Part shown: positions 36,976-45,539 of the stretch, in pieces | Position numbering within the stretch: the stretch's first letter is position 1 | Layout: each line of letters begins with the position of its first letter | DNA from: QGNO01 sp964493125 | GTDB lineage: Bacteria > Chloroflexota > Dehalococcoidia > Lucifugimonadales > QGNO01 | Length of the DNA stretch: 64,000 nt | Direction of reading: 5' to 3' | Assembly (NCBI GenBank): GCA_964493125.1 | Contig: CAZBMS010000003.1 | Location: forward strand, 8,183-72,182 | Translations under genes and position numbers: made by a program | Notes under the pieces: generated by a model | Told to the model about the DNA's origin: nothing | The model's database searches: none | The model's input: the letters and a program-made list of their open reading frames with translations, nothing else

Positions 36976-38640
36976 TCAAGCACTTTTCTTTCCATATGTT
37001 TTCATAGCCGCATCGCGTGAAACTATCCCATCCCGAACATCCAATTCGACTAATGAAAGCTCCCTTTCAGAGGGGTCGCCCATACCCGCACCGCTTGGAA
37101 ACTCCAACTCGAGTCTGTCCGACTCCTTTTCTAGTGTTAAGTACCCCTGAGTCAAAGCTTTTGGGTCATCACTTAAAACTTTTCCGTTCAGTATTACTCT
37201 TGTCTTTTGTCCGGATGATCCTCCAAAAACGCCACTTGCTGGAAAATAAAGCCGGTTGGGATGGAAGTAAATGTTCAGTGGACGTCGATAATTCGCCGAC
37301 TTCCCGATGGTAACCTTCAGCCCTGGGCTGCCTCGATATCTTCCTGCGCCAGCAGAGTCCTCGATAAATTCCTTGGACAAAACTAGGGCTGGGCTGTTCA
37401 GCTCAAACACCTCAACTGGTACATTCGAAGCACTGCTTGGAAACATGTTGAGGCCCATTCCGTCGCCCGCGCTGCTAGCACCGCGGCCCCCGCCTGAGAA
37501 AAGATGCGCGTTAAACACTCGGCCATCCTCATGAAATCCATAGGTTCTGAGTCCAGACATAAGTCCATTTCCAGCCTGTATTCTTTCTGGTATTACTTGG
37601 GCCAGGGCCCCGAATATTGCACCGTGTATGTACCACCCAGTATTTAGTCTTGATCCAACGGATATGGGGAAGGTGCAATTAATTATGGTTCCCTCTGGGG
37701 CATATGTGCTGATAGGGGCGAAGCAGCCCTCATTAACTGGCACTCCTGGCGTCAAGAGGCAGGCAAGCGGATACAATGTGTGGCCTGTACTGTAGATTAA
37801 GGTACAATTAAGCCCTCCTCGATCAACCTGTGTAGATGATCCAGTGTAATCTACCGAGACTTCATCTCCCGAAACCGTAATCTTTACAGCTATCTTGAGT
37901 GGGACCCCCATTCCATCCGTGTACACTTCATTCGTGTAAACACCATCGTCTATCTCTTCAATCGCTTTCCTCATTGCAGACTCTGAGCGGGCCCTTATCT
38001 GATAAGAAAGATCCGATAAGTCTCCGAGATTATATTCCTCTATGAGAGCTAACACTCGTTTAGAACCCACCTCATTCGCTGCAACTTGAGCCTCAATATC
38101 AGTCAACACCATCTCGGGCGCTCTAACGTTCCATTTAAACATATCAAACACTAGCTCGTTCGGATTACCACCATCATATAACTTACAAATAGGAAAGAAG
38201 ATTCCCTCTTCATAAGAATCGGTTACTCGCTTTTCATCTAAGGAACCACCTATGTCTGATGTGTTGGCTATATTGCCCACAAAGCCCACAAACATGTTTT
38301 CTTTGAAAACCGGTGTTACCACTGCTATATCTGGTAGATGCCCTGCACACATCCAAGGATCGTTGGTTAGAAATACATCCCCTGGCTTGATCGACTTCTC
38401 TGGGTATTTTTTCAAGATTTCCTTAGTGACGTTAGGCATAGTCATGTTGAAGACAGGCATGCTCCGATATGCATGGGCAATTGAGCGACCATCCTTATCC
38501 ATAATTTCACACCCGAAGTCATTGGCCGATGCAATGATTGTTGATACAGCTGTTCGAAGAATTGTGGTCCACATCTCCTCGGTAACATTCAGCAAACGGC
38601 TCCAAATGATTTCTAGAGTAACCGGATCAAATTCCTTCAT
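36976..38640 (-). CDS. hyuB: Hydantoinase B/oxoprolinase family protein
   Basis: This 554-aa protein belongs to the HyuB (N-methylhydantoinase B) family: EIIWSRLLNVTEEMWTTILRTA at the start, FLTNDPWMCAGHLPDI with likely metal ligands, and GGGRGASSAGDGMG late in the chain. With HyuA it forms an ATP-dependent amidohydrolase or carboxylase-type complex acting on hydantoins, 5-oxoproline or ketones. The gene is 19 bases behind hyuA. The precise substrate cannot be read from sequence. Confidence 0.87.
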   Translation of the reverse strand: MKEFDPVTLEIIWSRLLNVTEEMWTTILRTAVSTIIASANDFGCEIMDKDGRSIAHAYRSMPVFNMTMPNVTKEILKKYPEKSIKPGDVFLTNDPWMCAGHLPDIAVVTPVFKENMFVGFVGNIANTSDIGGSLDEKRVTDSYEEGIFFPICKLYDGGNPNELVFDMFKWNVRAPEMVLTDIEAQVAANEVGSKRVLALIEEYNLGDLSDLSYQIRARSESAMRKAIEEIDDGVYTNEVYTDGMGVPLKIAVKITVSGDEVSVDYTGSSTQVDRGGLNCTLIYSTGHTLYPLACLLTPGVPVNEGCFAPISTYAPEGTIINCTFPISVGSRLNTGWYIHGAIFGALAQVIPERIQAGNGLMSGLRTYGFHEDGRVFNAHLFSGGGRGASSAGDGMGLNMFPSSASNVPVEVFELNSPALVLSKEFIEDSAGAGRYRGSPGLKVTIGKSANYRRPLNIYFHPNRLYFPASGVFGGSSGQKTRVILNGKVLSDDPKALTQGYLTLEKESDRLELEFPSGAGMGDPSERELSLVELDVRDGIVSRDAAMKTYGKKSA

Positions 38641-38659
38641 CTATTTTCCTCCCTAATGG

Positions 38660-40762
38660 CTACCCAACCTTGAAAACAAGGTTCAGCCACCGGTCAACTG
38701 ATACACTATCTCTAGGGCTCATTACAGCTGTCGACTCTTGCTCTTCTATAATCGCCGGCCCGTTAATTCTGGAGCCTGCGACCAGCTTATAGCGATCGTA
38801 TATTGGACAATCTATATATCCACCGCTATCTCTAAAATATGCTTTGCGGATCCCCTTTAGTGCTACGCTCAAATCGACGTTACAAGTTACTTCCTCTTGA
38901 TGAAGATTAACTGTTGGCTCTGGCCCGCGCGCCAACAATCGCCAATTTTGCACCTCAATGGGTATGTTTAAATTTCTACGGCTATAAAATTCCTGATAAA
39001 TAGCATGGAAATCTGACTCTATTTGTTCCATCTTCGAGGGATCAAGTTCTCCTGGTGAAATTGGTACGTTTATTTCATGTATTTGACCCTTAAGTCGCAT
39101 ATCTGCCGATCTTACTAACTCGACCTGTTCCTCAGGAACGCCTGCCTGTTTCATTAAGGTAAGGCCTCTCATTTCCATATTGCGGAAAATATTATTCAGA
39201 TCCCCGGAATTGAAATCCTCAAGCGACCCCGGAACTGACCGAACATCTTCTAGCGACAGTGGCGCAGTTAAACAACCAAGCGCAGAGGTTACTCCAGCCG
39301 CCAGCGGCGCAATCACTTCAGTTGCTCCCAATATCCGTGCAACATCACAGGCGTGAGCAGGACCAGCTCCTCCAAAAGCAATGATCGAATAGTTTCTTGG
39401 GTCCTTATTTCGACCTATAATATGGAGTCTGGCAGCAGCGGCCATGTTTTCCGTAACCACACTGTATATGCCCCAAGCTACCTCAATCTCATTGATCCCT
39501 AGCGTCTGTGCTAGTCCCGACATGGCCTTCTTCGCAGCATTGATATCGAGCTCCATTTTGCCGCCGAGGAAATAGTTAGGGTTGAGATATCCAAGCAATA
39601 GGTTTGCGTCCGTTACTGTTGGAATACGACCACCTAGCCCATAACAAGCAGGACCCGGCTTTGCCCCAGAACTATGAGGGCCGACTTTAAGCAATCCCAG
39701 GCTGTCTGTCCACGCTACGCTTCCACCGCCAGATCCTATCTCAATCAGGTCTAGTACCGGAATCACGATTGGCAATCCGCTACCAACCTTAAAGCGATGA
39801 ATCCTCCCCACCTCGATACTGTTAGCTATCGCCGGCTTTCCTCCTTCTATGACACATGTCTTAGCTGTTGTGCCTCCCATATCGATAGAAACCAAGTCTG
39901 GCTTAGAAAGTAAGGCTCCATAGAAACTTGCTGCAAGCGCTCCTGCTGCTGGTCCCGACTCCAGGAGGCGTACAGGTCGCTCACTCGCAGCATCACTTCC
40001 AATTACCCCTCCAGCTGAATGCATCACTAATAACTCCCCTGTATAACCTAAGACTGAAAGTCTTTCTCGTACACCCGCAAGATACTTAGATACGCTCGGC
40101 TTTATATAGCAGTCGGCAATTGTTGTTGAGGTGCGCTCATACTCATTGATTATTGGTGCCACCTCAGAGGATATTGATACAGTTACGTCTGGAAAGTGAT
40201 TTACGATAATCGATTTTAGGGCTTCTTCGTTCGTCGGATTCTTATACGAATGCATTAGTGCAATCGCTAATGCATCGGCGCCTTCCCCCAAAAGCCCTTC
40301 GACTAATTTTATAGCTTCGTCTTCATGTACCCGTTCTAGTATTAGCCCGTCACTGTCCGTACGTTCTCGAATTCCTTGTCTTAGGTACCTGGGGGCAAGT
40401 GGCTCAGGATACCGCGCCTGCAAATCGTACATATCATAAATCTGTTCCCTGCGAAGCTCTATAATATCCCTGAATCCATCTGTAGTTATCAGGCCCGTCT
40501 TGGCGCCCTTGCGTTCAATTATCGCATTGGTTGCTAAAGTTGTACTATGTACAACTAATTTAAGCTCGTCGTAGCTCACTCCAATTCGCTCAAGCAACTC
40601 AGATGCTCCATTGATTAAAGCTTCCTCTGGATGATCGGCGTCGGTTAGCACCTTGTTCACTGACACCTTGCCCGTATTTAGATCGAGAAGAGAGAAGTCA
40701 GTGAATGTTCCTCCTATATCCACACTGAGAATGTGCTTGAGTTCATCAGTCCGATTTATCAT
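38660..40762 (-). CDS. hyuA: Hydantoinase A/oxoprolinase family protein
   Basis: This 700-aa ATP-binding subunit starts with the phosphate loop VDIGGTFTDFSLLD, followed by VVHSTTLATNAIIERKGAKTG, SIDMGGTTAKTCVIEGG and the FGGAGPAHACDVARILG block, all typical of HyuA. It works with HyuB in ATP-driven ring opening of hydantoins or 5-oxoproline, or in ketone carboxylation. It follows a SAM-dependent methyltransferase gene on the same strand (26-base gap). No transporter for such compounds is adjacent. Confidence 0.88.
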   Translation of the reverse strand: MINRTDELKHILSVDIGGTFTDFSLLDLNTGKVSVNKVLTDADHPEEALINGASELLERIGVSYDELKLVVHSTTLATNAIIERKGAKTGLITTDGFRDIIELRREQIYDMYDLQARYPEPLAPRYLRQGIRERTDSDGLILERVHEDEAIKLVEGLLGEGADALAIALMHSYKNPTNEEALKSIIVNHFPDVTVSISSEVAPIINEYERTSTTIADCYIKPSVSKYLAGVRERLSVLGYTGELLVMHSAGGVIGSDAASERPVRLLESGPAAGALAASFYGALLSKPDLVSIDMGGTTAKTCVIEGGKPAIANSIEVGRIHRFKVGSGLPIVIPVLDLIEIGSGGGSVAWTDSLGLLKVGPHSSGAKPGPACYGLGGRIPTVTDANLLLGYLNPNYFLGGKMELDINAAKKAMSGLAQTLGINEIEVAWGIYSVVTENMAAAARLHIIGRNKDPRNYSIIAFGGAGPAHACDVARILGATEVIAPLAAGVTSALGCLTAPLSLEDVRSVPGSLEDFNSGDLNNIFRNMEMRGLTLMKQAGVPEEQVELVRSADMRLKGQIHEINVPISPGELDPSKMEQIESDFHAIYQEFYSRRNLNIPIEVQNWRLLARGPEPTVNLHQEEVTCNVDLSVALKGIRKAYFRDSGGYIDCPIYDRYKLVAGSRINGPAIIEEQESTAVMSPRDSVSVDRWLNLVFKVG

Positions 40763-40788
40763 GAATCCTCCTCATCGGCCTGATACTA

Positions 40789-41568
40789 TCACGCGCTAGG
40801 CTGGATAGGAGTTGACACCCATATCATTTCTTCACTAGTTTCACTGAGCGGTTCTCTTCGGAAATTTCCATACGTTTCCAATATTCTGTACCCTGCGTTC
40901 TTCAGCAAACTCTGAACCTCTCTTTGATAGGTATACCGGAGTGCATATGACACTTCTGATCTTTTCGGCTCTGTGCCGCCCTCCCCATACTCTTTCACAA
41001 CGTTTTTCACATATATTATCTGGTTATACTCATCATGCTGGCTTTTTTCTTCTAGCTCCATTTTCCGCGCCTCTGCAAAGCCGGTAGGTTCATTGCGAAA
41101 TAGGCCAACCGATTTCTTTTGTTCCATGTATACTTCTCTAGGCACGAATAGATTAAATATCAAACGCCCGCCTGGCTCCAAGTGTTTTTTTATACAAGCA
41201 AGCGCCCTCGACTGATCTTCAACAGACAGGAGTAGCTGAAACGATCTAAATGGGATAAACACCAAGTTGAACTGCTGCCCTAGATCAAAATCACGCATGT
41301 CCCCATTTATGAAATGCGGAGCCTTGATTCGGGATCTTAACTTCTTTGCCTTCGATCTAGCCTGAGCAAGCATAACAGGTGAGTTGTCCAAGCCAGTGAT
41401 AGTCACCCCTGCTTGCGAAACTGGTATCGTCACCCTACCAGTGCCACATCCCAGCTCTAAGACTGGACCTGTCGCCGTTTCAGCCTCAGAAATCCAAAAG
41501 GGAACGTCTTCCTGAAGCACGTGGACTTTGTCATAAAGTTGACCCCAGCCGTCTCCATAGGTCAACAC
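40789..41568 (-). CDS. Class I SAM-dependent methyltransferase
   Basis: This 259-aa protein has the SAM-binding motif VLELGCGTGRVTIPVS near residues 36-51, the acidic residue in ITGLDNSPVML, and the post-motif block INGDMRDFDLGQQFNLVFIPFRSFQ. The C-terminal half contains YALRYTYQREVQSLLKNAGY. The substrate (small molecule or protein) is unknown. It starts 5 bases after the ruvA stop and is followed by hyuA, so it bridges the repair genes and the hydantoinase genes in one transcription unit. Confidence 0.85.
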   Translation of the reverse strand: MLTYGDGWGQLYDKVHVLQEDVPFWISEAETATGPVLELGCGTGRVTIPVSQAGVTITGLDNSPVMLAQARSKAKKLRSRIKAPHFINGDMRDFDLGQQFNLVFIPFRSFQLLLSVEDQSRALACIKKHLEPGGRLIFNLFVPREVYMEQKKSVGLFRNEPTGFAEARKMELEEKSQHDEYNQIIYVKNVVKEYGEGGTEPKRSEVSYALRYTYQREVQSLLKNAGYRILETYGNFRREPLSETSEEMIWVSTPIQPSA

Positions 41569-41573
41569 TAGTG

Positions 41574-42155
41574 CTATTCCCTGACTAGTGACTGAAGCGC
41601 TTGCCTCAGTTGCTCTTCTAATGGGCTATTCTCTAAGTCACCCACCCCTGCGACTGCTTCTTGGACTTCCGCTCTAGAGTAGCCTAGGGCCTGGAGAGCT
41701 GCTATCAAATCTCCATGGGCAACCCCAATCCCAGTGGGAGAAGCTTCCCAATCTTTTTGCAATTTGCTCTGGAGGTCAACTACTATCCTGCCAGCCGTCC
41801 GCGCCCCAATGCCTTTCACCCCTGACAATCTATCTAGATCGCCAGAAACTATGGCCATTGCTGCTTCATCAGGCGACATGGCATCTAGCATGTCGAGTGA
41901 AAGCCTAGGACCCACACCACTAACGTCCTGAAGGAGGTCAAAAAGTCGCTTACCTTCAGCTGTAGGAAAACCATACAGAACCGGGGCATCATCTCTTATT
42001 AACAATGTGGTATGTAGCATCAACAAGTCGCCTTCGGTTCCGGCTTCAACAATTGTCGACTGTGCGACATTAACCCTCAAGCCTATTCCTGAAACCTGAA
42101 TTACTACGTAGTTGTCGCCGATAGAAGAAAGGGTTCCTGAGATGGAGTTAATCAT
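41574..42155 (-). CDS. ruvA: Holliday junction branch-migration protein RuvA
   Basis: This 193-aa protein has the N-terminal OB fold (ISGTLSSIGDNYVVIQVSGIG), two helix-hairpin-helix motifs in the LLQDVSGVGPRLSLDMLD and LSGVKGIGARTAGRIVVDL segments, and a C-terminal UBA-like domain (LIAALQALGYSRAEVQEAV) that binds RuvB. It recognises four-way junctions. The start overlaps the ruvC stop (ATGA), so translation is coupled. Confidence 0.95.
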   Translation of the reverse strand: MINSISGTLSSIGDNYVVIQVSGIGLRVNVAQSTIVEAGTEGDLLMLHTTLLIRDDAPVLYGFPTAEGKRLFDLLQDVSGVGPRLSLDMLDAMSPDEAAMAIVSGDLDRLSGVKGIGARTAGRIVVDLQSKLQKDWEASPTGIGVAHGDLIAALQALGYSRAEVQEAVAGVGDLENSPLEEQLRQALQSLVRE

Positions 42156-42667
42156 TTCGGCTTAATCACCTCCACAGTAACCAAAGAAGCCTCGTTAAGA
42201 TTTTGAACGTGGCACAGCGCGACAGCTAAAGCATCGGTTGCGTCCTCTGGGATACCTTCCGAATCAATATCGAGTTGCAATGCTATTGCCTGTTGTATTT
42301 GCTGTTTAGTAGCGTGTCCATGACCACTTACTGCCAACTTGACCTGGGGAGGCGAGTAGTTTGAGGCGGATAATCCTTGTTCAACAGCGGCCATCAAAGC
42401 CAGGCCTTGTGCCTGTCCAATCGCCATAGCTGCTCTGGCGTTGATTGATACAAATGGGGTCTCCACTGCCACTTCATCAGGGCTCAGATCTGCTATAAGG
42501 CTTAGCAGCTCCGAATACAGTTGGTGTAACCTTGGTCCCAACAACCGCCCTTTAGTCGCCTTCAATACACCCCACCTCTCTGCAGCGCAAGATCCGTCTT
42601 TACTCTGCCTCACAAGACCATAGCCCATGTTAAGTGTACCGGGGTCTATACCTAAAACTAGCGTAAT
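42152..42667 (-). CDS. ruvC: Holliday junction resolvase RuvC, ATT start
   Basis: RuvC cuts Holliday junctions symmetrically. The first in-frame ATG (42628) would yield a 158-aa protein lacking the first catalytic Asp. Upstream in the same frame, with no stop, lies TLVLGIDPGTLN, which restores GIDPG. The only plausible initiation codon in that stretch is ATT at 42667, preceded by GGGGGTGAT, which pairs well with the 16S 3' end, and a 3-base gap (ACA). This gives 171 aa, close to E. coli RuvC, with Asp8, Glu69, Asp142 and Asp145 at the expected spacing. No ATG, GTG or TTG exists in frame between the yebC stop and residue 13. It lies 23 bases after yebC. Confidence 0.85.
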   Translation of the reverse strand: MTLVLGIDPGTLNMGYGLVRQSKDGSCAAERWGVLKATKGRLLGPRLHQLYSELLSLIADLSPDEVAVETPFVSINARAAMAIGQAQGLALMAAVEQGLSASNYSPPQVKLAVSGHGHATKQQIQQAIALQLDIDSEGIPEDATDALAVALCHVQNLNEASLVTVEVIKPK

Positions 42668-42684
42668 TGTATCACCCCCAATGA
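42660..42684 (-). promoter_or_regulatory. Ribosome-binding site that decides the ruvC start
   Basis: On the minus strand ATTGGGGGTGATACA precedes the ATT start codon. GGGGGTGAT matches eight of nine bases of the GGAGGTGAT anti-16S core, and the Shine-Dalgarno centre lies about 7 bases before ATT, which is optimal. It points at this rare start and not at the ATG 39 bases further on. Confidence 0.7.
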
Positions 42685-42690
42685 AGATGT

Positions 42691-43443
42691 TTAGGAAGAG
42701 TCATATTCGTTAAGCACTTCTTCTGGAAAATCGGCGTTAGTATAGACTCGCTGTATATCATCCAGTTCCTCTAGTCTGTCCATAAGCTTAAGGGTCTGTT
42801 TCGCCTGCTTATTCTCCAAAAGTTGTGTTGCTTTCGGGGTCATCGAAATTTCCGCCCGAATTATGCTTGCGTTCGCATCTTCAAGTGCCTTTCGCACTCT
42901 TTCAAAGGAGGGGACGGACATTCGCACTTCTAAAGTTTCTTGCTCCTCTTCAAAGTCCTCTGCCCCAGCATCGATCGCCAGTAAGGCCAGTTCCTCTGCG
43001 TTGTTGCCAGACGCCTCCAAAACCACCACCCCCATTGTCTCAAAGTTCCAAGCTACGCAGCCAGGCTGTCCCATATTGCCGCCACCTTTTGAAAAAGCAT
43101 TTCTGACCTCAGACACTGTTCTCGTTGCATTATCTGTTAGTGCCTCAAGTAATATTGCTGCGCCCCCAGGACCATACCCTTCATATACCACCTCTTGAAG
43201 AGCATCGGCCCCACTATCACCTGAACCGCGATTTATTGCACGCTCTATGTTATCTCCCGGCATGTTGTTATCTTTGGCTTTCTGTACAGCAAGTCGAAGA
43301 CGAACATTCATTTCAGCATCTGCGCCACCTTCTCTCGACGCTATTACTATTTCTCGAGCCAGCTTCGTGAAAAGTTGCCCGCGCTTAACGTCATTGACGC
43401 CTTTCGCGCGTTTTATTGTTGACCATTTAGAGTGACCTGACAT
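42691..43443 (-). CDS. yebC: YebC/TACO1 family protein (translation/transcription regulator)
   Basis: This 250-aa protein has the canonical YebC start (SGHSKWSTIKRAKG) and the NMPGDNIERAINRGSG, YEGYGPGG and TDNATRTVSEVR blocks. Family members bind nucleic acid or ribosomes and are reported either as transcription regulators or as factors relieving ribosome stalling at proline runs. Placement just before ruvC is widely conserved. The ATG at 43443 has no strong ribosome-binding site. Confidence 0.94.
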   Translation of the reverse strand: MSGHSKWSTIKRAKGVNDVKRGQLFTKLAREIVIASREGGADAEMNVRLRLAVQKAKDNNMPGDNIERAINRGSGDSGADALQEVVYEGYGPGGAAILLEALTDNATRTVSEVRNAFSKGGGNMGQPGCVAWNFETMGVVVLEASGNNAEELALLAIDAGAEDFEEEQETLEVRMSVPSFERVRKALEDANASIIRAEISMTPKATQLLENKQAKQTLKLMDRLEELDDIQRVYTNADFPEEVLNEYDSS

Positions 43444-43601
43444 TGTACTTCCGTTTCAAAGACTTAGTTACGTATCGCTGATTCTAACATCGATCCAAAA
43501 TACGGGTCAAAATAGTCTCCTCATTGCTAAAAACCCACTTTGGTTAGCCTGGCAGAGGGGTCCCTCATTAAGGACTATGCACTGGGCTTAGTTCTGGTTT
43601 A

Positions 43602-43856
43602 TTAATCGGGATTTAGATATTTTAGAGCGCCTTGGGTACATTCATTGCATACTTCAATATCTTCCATTTGATTCAACGGCTCAAGGTTTTCATCCACTTC
43701 AAGCACACAACCGCCTAACGAAGCCCATAATCCATGATTTGGAAACAATGCGCCGACTTCCAAAATATTTGAAGCAGGGTATCCAAAAAGGATAGATTCC
43801 TTCTTTAGTTCCTATTTTCTCTGGTGAATACTACATACTCCACTATCTCTAAGCAT
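43602..43856 (-). pseudogene. Small ORF behind recX interrupted by in-frame TAG
   Basis: On the minus strand an ATG at 43856, with AAAGGAAAG 6 bases upstream, opens a frame of 14 codons (MLRDSGVCSIHQRK), then a TAG at 43814-43812, then 69 more codons in the same frame to TAA at 43602. The second part looks coding: ELKKESILFGYPASN, GALFPNHGLWASLGGCVLEVD and a C-terminal VCNECTQGALKYLNPD with CxxC. No ATG lies early in it; TTG codons could start a shorter protein of about 50 aa. It is 13 bases downstream of recX. A nonsense change such as CAG to TAG is the simplest reading; read-through or assembly error cannot be excluded. I do not recognise the family. The rest of the 43444-43869 gap (43444-43601) shows no feature. 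Confidence 0.4.
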
Positions 43857-43869
43857 ATTTTTCTTTCCT

Positions 43870-44358
43870 TTATTCTCTTTCCAGTGCTAGTTTCTTTACG
43901 ACTCGCAATACGACCGCGGTAGAGAAGCCTCTTCTCTTTAGATAGCCAGTCAAGCGGCTGAGAACTTTATGTCTATGCAATCCTTGTAACATCTTTAGGT
44001 GCTTCAAGCCTGCACTGAAGGCATTCGAGTCATCATCTACTTCAGCAGTTACATCAACTGCCAGTTCATTTGCTATGCCCTTCTTGCGCAATTCATTCCT
44101 GATAAGGCTTGCGCTTCTTGGCTTGTTTTTGCTCCTGCTCTCTGTCCAGTCTTTCGCAAACTGCAGGTCATCTAGATACCCAATATTAACCAAGCGCCTG
44201 ATTGCACCGTCGACAGCTAGCTTAGAGAATCGCTCACCTAATCGTTGTCGCATCTCTAGCTGGGTCCTCTGCCGGTAAGAAAGTAGGTTTAACGCGGACT
44301 TATACGCCATCTCAGTGTCTTCTATAGCATCTCGTCTATTCAGGCTTTGCGAGCGCAC
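43870..44358 (-). CDS. recX: Regulatory protein RecX
   Basis: RecX binds RecA filaments and limits their activity. This 162-aa protein has three-helix RecX repeats: ALNLLSYRQRTQLEMRQRL, VDGAIRRLVNIGYLDDLQFAKDWTESR and LIRNELRKKGIANELA. The GTG start lies 3 bases after the recA stop, so it is co-transcribed with recA and should share its SOS control. Its stop is followed closely by a small interrupted ORF. Confidence 0.88.
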   Translation of the reverse strand: MRSQSLNRRDAIEDTEMAYKSALNLLSYRQRTQLEMRQRLGERFSKLAVDGAIRRLVNIGYLDDLQFAKDWTESRSKNKPRSASLIRNELRKKGIANELAVDVTAEVDDDSNAFSAGLKHLKMLQGLHRHKVLSRLTGYLKRRGFSTAVVLRVVKKLALERE

Positions 44359-44361
44359 TAA

Positions 44362-45405
44362 TTACTCCACGGCAGATTTGGCACCAACACCTTTAGCCTG
44401 CCTTTCTGATAAAGCCGCTGCTTCTGCGGCTGCTCGAATCTCCCCGTTTAGCCTATCCGAGATGTCCGTTTCACGAGAAAGAAAGTCCTTTGCGTTTTCT
44501 CTTCCCTGTCCCAATCGCGTATCTCCATAGGAATAAAAGGCTCCGCTTTTGGTCAAAATGCCGTAATCCACTCCCAAGTCAACCAAGTCCCCTTCTAAGC
44601 TAATCCCCTGACTAAACATGATGTCAAACTCGCCAGTTCTAAAAGGAGGTGCCACTTTGTTCTTTACTACACGGGCGCGAACCCGGTTACCTGTAACGGC
44701 CGTGCCCTGTTTTATACTATCCACACGCCTAAGATCTATTCTGACAGAGCTATAAAACTTCAAGGCCCTCCCTCCAGGTGTGACTTCAGGGTTACCAAAC
44801 ATAACCCCGACTTTCTCTCTCAGTTGATTGATGAAAATGACTGAGGTATTCGAGCGACCTATAGCCGCGGTCAGCTTGCGTAGGGCTTGCGATAATAGTC
44901 TAGCCTGCAAACCAACATGGGTGTCTCCCATATCCCCTTCAAGTTCGTTCCTTGGCACCAACGCAGCGACACTATCCACTACTACGACATCAACAGCGTT
45001 GCTCCTCACCAAATACTCTACTATCTCTAACGCCTGTTCCGCGTCGTCGGGCTGCGACAAATAAAGATCTTCGACGTTAACCCCACAACGAGAAGCATAG
45101 CCCTTATCTAATGCATGTTCTGCATCGATATATGCTGCCGTCCCACCTTGCGCTTGCGCATGTGCAGCTATATGGTATGCCAAGGTTGTTTTTCCAGACG
45201 ATTCTGCCCCAAATATCTCTACTACCCTACCTCTAGGAACTCCCCCGACGCCCAAGGCCAAATCAAGAGACAGAGACCCTGTAGGAATTGCCTTAACTGA
45301 TTCGTCAACTTCAAATTCTCCCAGCCTCATTATTGCGCCCTTGCCAAAGTTGCTCTGAATTTGGCTTATCGCCAGGTCTAGGGCTTTCTCTCGTTCCACT
45401 GTCAT
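44362..45405 (-). CDS. recA: Recombinase RecA
   Basis: This 347-aa protein contains Walker A GAESSGKTT, DAEHALDKGYASRCGV, VVVVDSVAALVPRNELEGDMGD and the DNA-binding loop regions around GVMFGNPEVTPGGRALKFYSSVR. RecA forms the strand-exchange filament and triggers LexA self-cleavage. An ATG 7 codons upstream (45426) overlaps the -10 box; the ATG at 45405 is preferred because AAGGAGA lies 7 bases before it. The promoter carries a LexA-type operator, so the gene is predicted to be damage-inducible. Confidence 0.97.
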   Translation of the reverse strand: MTVEREKALDLAISQIQSNFGKGAIMRLGEFEVDESVKAIPTGSLSLDLALGVGGVPRGRVVEIFGAESSGKTTLAYHIAAHAQAQGGTAAYIDAEHALDKGYASRCGVNVEDLYLSQPDDAEQALEIVEYLVRSNAVDVVVVDSVAALVPRNELEGDMGDTHVGLQARLLSQALRKLTAAIGRSNTSVIFINQLREKVGVMFGNPEVTPGGRALKFYSSVRIDLRRVDSIKQGTAVTGNRVRARVVKNKVAPPFRTGEFDIMFSQGISLEGDLVDLGVDYGILTKSGAFYSYGDTRLGQGRENAKDFLSRETDISDRLNGEIRAAAEAAALSERQAKGVGAKSAVE

Positions 45406-45424
45406 GGATTCTCTCCTTTCCTGC

Positions 45425-45454
45425 ATTATAGAACATGCGTTCTATTCAGGTCAA
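45425..45454 (-). promoter_or_regulatory. recA promoter with LexA (SOS) operator between -35 and -10
   Basis: On the minus strand TTGACC (45449-45454) and TATAAT (45425-45430) are separated by 18 bases, and that spacer contains GAACGCATGTTC (45431-45442), a perfect GAAC-N4-GTTC palindrome of the Gram-positive/DinR SOS type. A repressor here would block RNA polymerase directly. The predicted transcript starts near 45418, about 13 bases before the ATG, and includes AAGGAGA. Confidence 0.85.
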
Positions 45455-45539
45455 CATTAGCACATGCTTCTCTTATGCATTAAGTAGTGTTTGCTGGTTT
45501 CAACAACAAGCCTGCGTTTAGTCTAGCGTAACATATAGC

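Noticed and set aside
43444..43601. Intrinsic terminator between the interrupted ORF and yebC
   Set aside because: Only a weak 4-5-bp stem (AACC/GGTT) before a T-run; not convincing.
45406..45426. Longer recA start at the ATG 45426
   Set aside because: That ATG overlaps the -10 box and precedes the predicted transcription start; the ATG at 45405 has a strong Shine-Dalgarno.
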